64,000 bases of DNA from Marinoscillum sp964351625 (GTDB lineage: Bacteria > Bacteroidota > Bacteroidia > Cytophagales > Cyclobacteriaceae): the NCBI GenBank assembly GCA_964351625.1, contig CAYGOV010000005.1, positions 62,001-126,000 of the forward strand. The letters are read 5' to 3'. Position 1 is the stretch's first letter. Every line of letters starts with the position of its first letter. Made by a program: the position numbers and the translations under genes. This document shows, piece by piece, positions 62,795 to 64,000 of the stretch. The notes below the pieces were generated by a model. That model was not told where the DNA came from. It ran no database searches and was given only the letters and a program-made list of their open reading frames with translations.

Positions 62795-64000
62795 CTAGCT
62801 CGATTTTAAATCTAGTACAGTTATTTCGGGAAGAATACCAACCCGACCAGGATATCCCAGAAAGCCAAAACCTCTATTGACATACAAATACTGATTTCCT
62901 GATTGGTACATATCTGCCCATTGCTTATAAATGTACTGTGATGGGCTCCATCTGAAATCACCTATCTCGATACCAAATTGCATTCCGTGTGTATGGCCTG
63001 CAAGCATAAGATCAATATCTGGGTACTCTGGTCTAACCTGCGCGTCCCAATGGCTTGGGTCATGCGACAACAATATTTTATATGCAGTTTCTTCTGAGCC
63101 CGCATAAGTCTTTTTCAAATCACCATATTTAGAGAATCGGCCAGCTCCCCAGTTTTCCAAACCAAGAATTCCAAGTTGATCTCCGTTTTGAGTGATAATC
63201 CTATTTTCGTTCAATAATATATCCCATCCCATGTAGCGATGCATATCGTGGAGCTGCTTGATATCCTTTGCCTTATCTGCAGGTGTGGCCCAGCTTCGGT
63301 AATCACCATAGTCATGATTTCCCATGGTGGAATACACACCCAAAGGAGCAGTGATCTTTGAGAAAATATCTAAATATGGCTTTGCCTCATCACTTTGATT
63401 ATTTACTAAATCCCCTGTAAAAAAGACAACATCAGGTTTTTCCTGATTGATCATATCTACACCTCCAGCAACTGCAGTTTTGTTGAAAAAACTTCCAGTG
63501 TGTATATCTGAAACCTGAACTACTCTGAGTCCATCGAAGGACTTTGGTAATGACCCTGAAGTAATTACACGTTTTCGAATGCGGTAATCATGGGCTCCAG
63601 AAATAATCCCAAAGCTAAAAACCGCAATTGGAAGTGTGCCAGCAACTAGTGCTGACTTTGACAAAAACTCAGACCTTGAAAGATCTGGAGTGCTTTCACT
63701 TTTGGATGGTAGTAGACTTAGAAAATAGGTGAATAGTCTTCTGAAATCGTCTAAAAGCAAGAAGAGTGCAGTGACCAACTTACCTATGAAAGTGACGAAA
63801 AAAGCTGACATTAAAAATACTCTTAACCCATGATAGACCTTAGAGTCGAGTGTATTATACAACAGCATTCCTGCTAACAAAAGAGCTGATACACCAAAGT
63901 AGCTCACAGTAATGAATCGCCTAGTTAAAGGCTGGTAATCGGCAACAACTACCCTTAGAGCTTGGTATACGTACCAATCAAAGGCAAAATATAGGACACC
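62795..64000 (-). CDS. Membrane-anchored metallophosphoesterase (5'-partial)
   Basis: 401 codons are visible and the frame is open to the right edge, so the start lies outside the window; an internal GTG at 63907 is not the real start. N-terminal visible part holds several transmembrane helices (YFAFDWYVYQALR, FGVSALLLAGMLLYN, YHGLRVFLMSAFFVTFIGKLVTALF). The calcineurin-like domain follows: QVSDIHTGSFFNK, PDVVFFTGDLVNN, STMGNHDYGDYR, LLSHDPSHWDAQ and MLAGHTHGMQFG, giving the full Asp/His/Asn dimetal site. The substrate may be a lipid-linked or nucleotide phosphate. Confidence 0.92.
   Translation of the reverse strand, partial: GVLYFAFDWYVYQALRVVVADYQPLTRRFITVSYFGVSALLLAGMLLYNTLDSKVYHGLRVFLMSAFFVTFIGKLVTALFLLLDDFRRLFTYFLSLLPSKSESTPDLSRSEFLSKSALVAGTLPIAVFSFGIISGAHDYRIRKRVITSGSLPKSFDGLRVVQVSDIHTGSFFNKTAVAGGVDMINQEKPDVVFFTGDLVNNQSDEAKPYLDIFSKITAPLGVYSTMGNHDYGDYRSWATPADKAKDIKQLHDMHRYMGWDILLNENRIITQNGDQLGILGLENWGAGRFSKYGDLKKTYAGSEETAYKILLSHDPSHWDAQVRPEYPDIDLMLAGHTHGMQFGIEIGDFRWSPSQYIYKQWADMYQSGNQYLYVNRGFGFLGYPGRVGILPEITVLDLKSS

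Overview
The window is AT-rich (roughly 40% GC) chromosomal DNA of a Bacteroidota bacterium, most likely a marine or gliding member of the Cytophagales. The evidence is a type IX secretion (T9SS) type B sorting domain followed by a PorP/SprF gene, many SprB-like modules and lipoprotein lipoboxes, near-absence of Shine-Dalgarno sites, TAnnTTTG-type -7 boxes, and gene blocks typical of the phylum (miaB-sigma54 activator-lptE-secG-groESL; etfB-etfA-bifunctional nuclease-nupC). The species assignment is inference. No rRNA, tRNA, insertion sequence, prophage or CRISPR was seen.

Layout. 1-7.1 kb: 3' part of a giant repetitive T9SS-exported adhesin, interrupted by a 100-N assembly gap inside its tandem repeats, plus its PorP/SprF partner. 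7.1-9.3 kb: small envelope and housekeeping genes (holin-like, DinB-like, gamma carbonic anhydrase, YceI-like lipoprotein). 9.4-17.2 kb: miaB, a receiver-less sigma54 activator, lptE, a TPR protein, secG, a hypothetical gene and groES-groEL. 17.5-22.9 kb: two unknown envelope genes, a POT peptide transporter, pckA and mgsA. 22.9-30 kb: nupC, a bifunctional nuclease and etfAB, then a TPR protein, dnaB, a P-loop-less Mur-ligase-like gene and a DEDDh exonuclease. 30-34 kb: a fused trehalose-6-phosphate synthase/phosphatase facing a GH15 hydrolase. 34-38 kb: a K+ channel, a lipoprotein, a GPP34-like gene and a CPA1 antiporter. 38-45 kb: PBP4 and a three-gene RND efflux operon. 45-54 kb: L-2-hydroxyglutarate oxidase, MsrB, a YheT hydrolase, a TonB receptor, a SprB-repeat/cytochrome c fusion lipoprotein and several DUF genes, including a 50-aa membrane protein. 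54-61 kb: a signalling island. 61-64 kb: BrkB/YihY and a membrane metallophosphoesterase cut by the right edge.

The most interesting region is 54.1-60.8 kb. A HAMP-PP2C phosphatase resembling SiaA, a SiaB-type kinase and a SiaC-type phosphoprotein that keeps the Asn-Thr-Ser-Ser phosphosite (Thr68) lie together with a PilJ-like/coiled-coil histidine kinase and a response regulator. The response regulator's PP2C-like output domain has lost three metal-ligand aspartates. No SiaD diguanylate cyclase is present. Instead a coiled-coil/two-TM protein follows siaC. This looks like a rewired partner-switching module with an unknown output.

Many open frames start at TTG/GTG upstream of a better ATG. 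Starts were corrected by family N-termini, signal peptides and -7 boxes.
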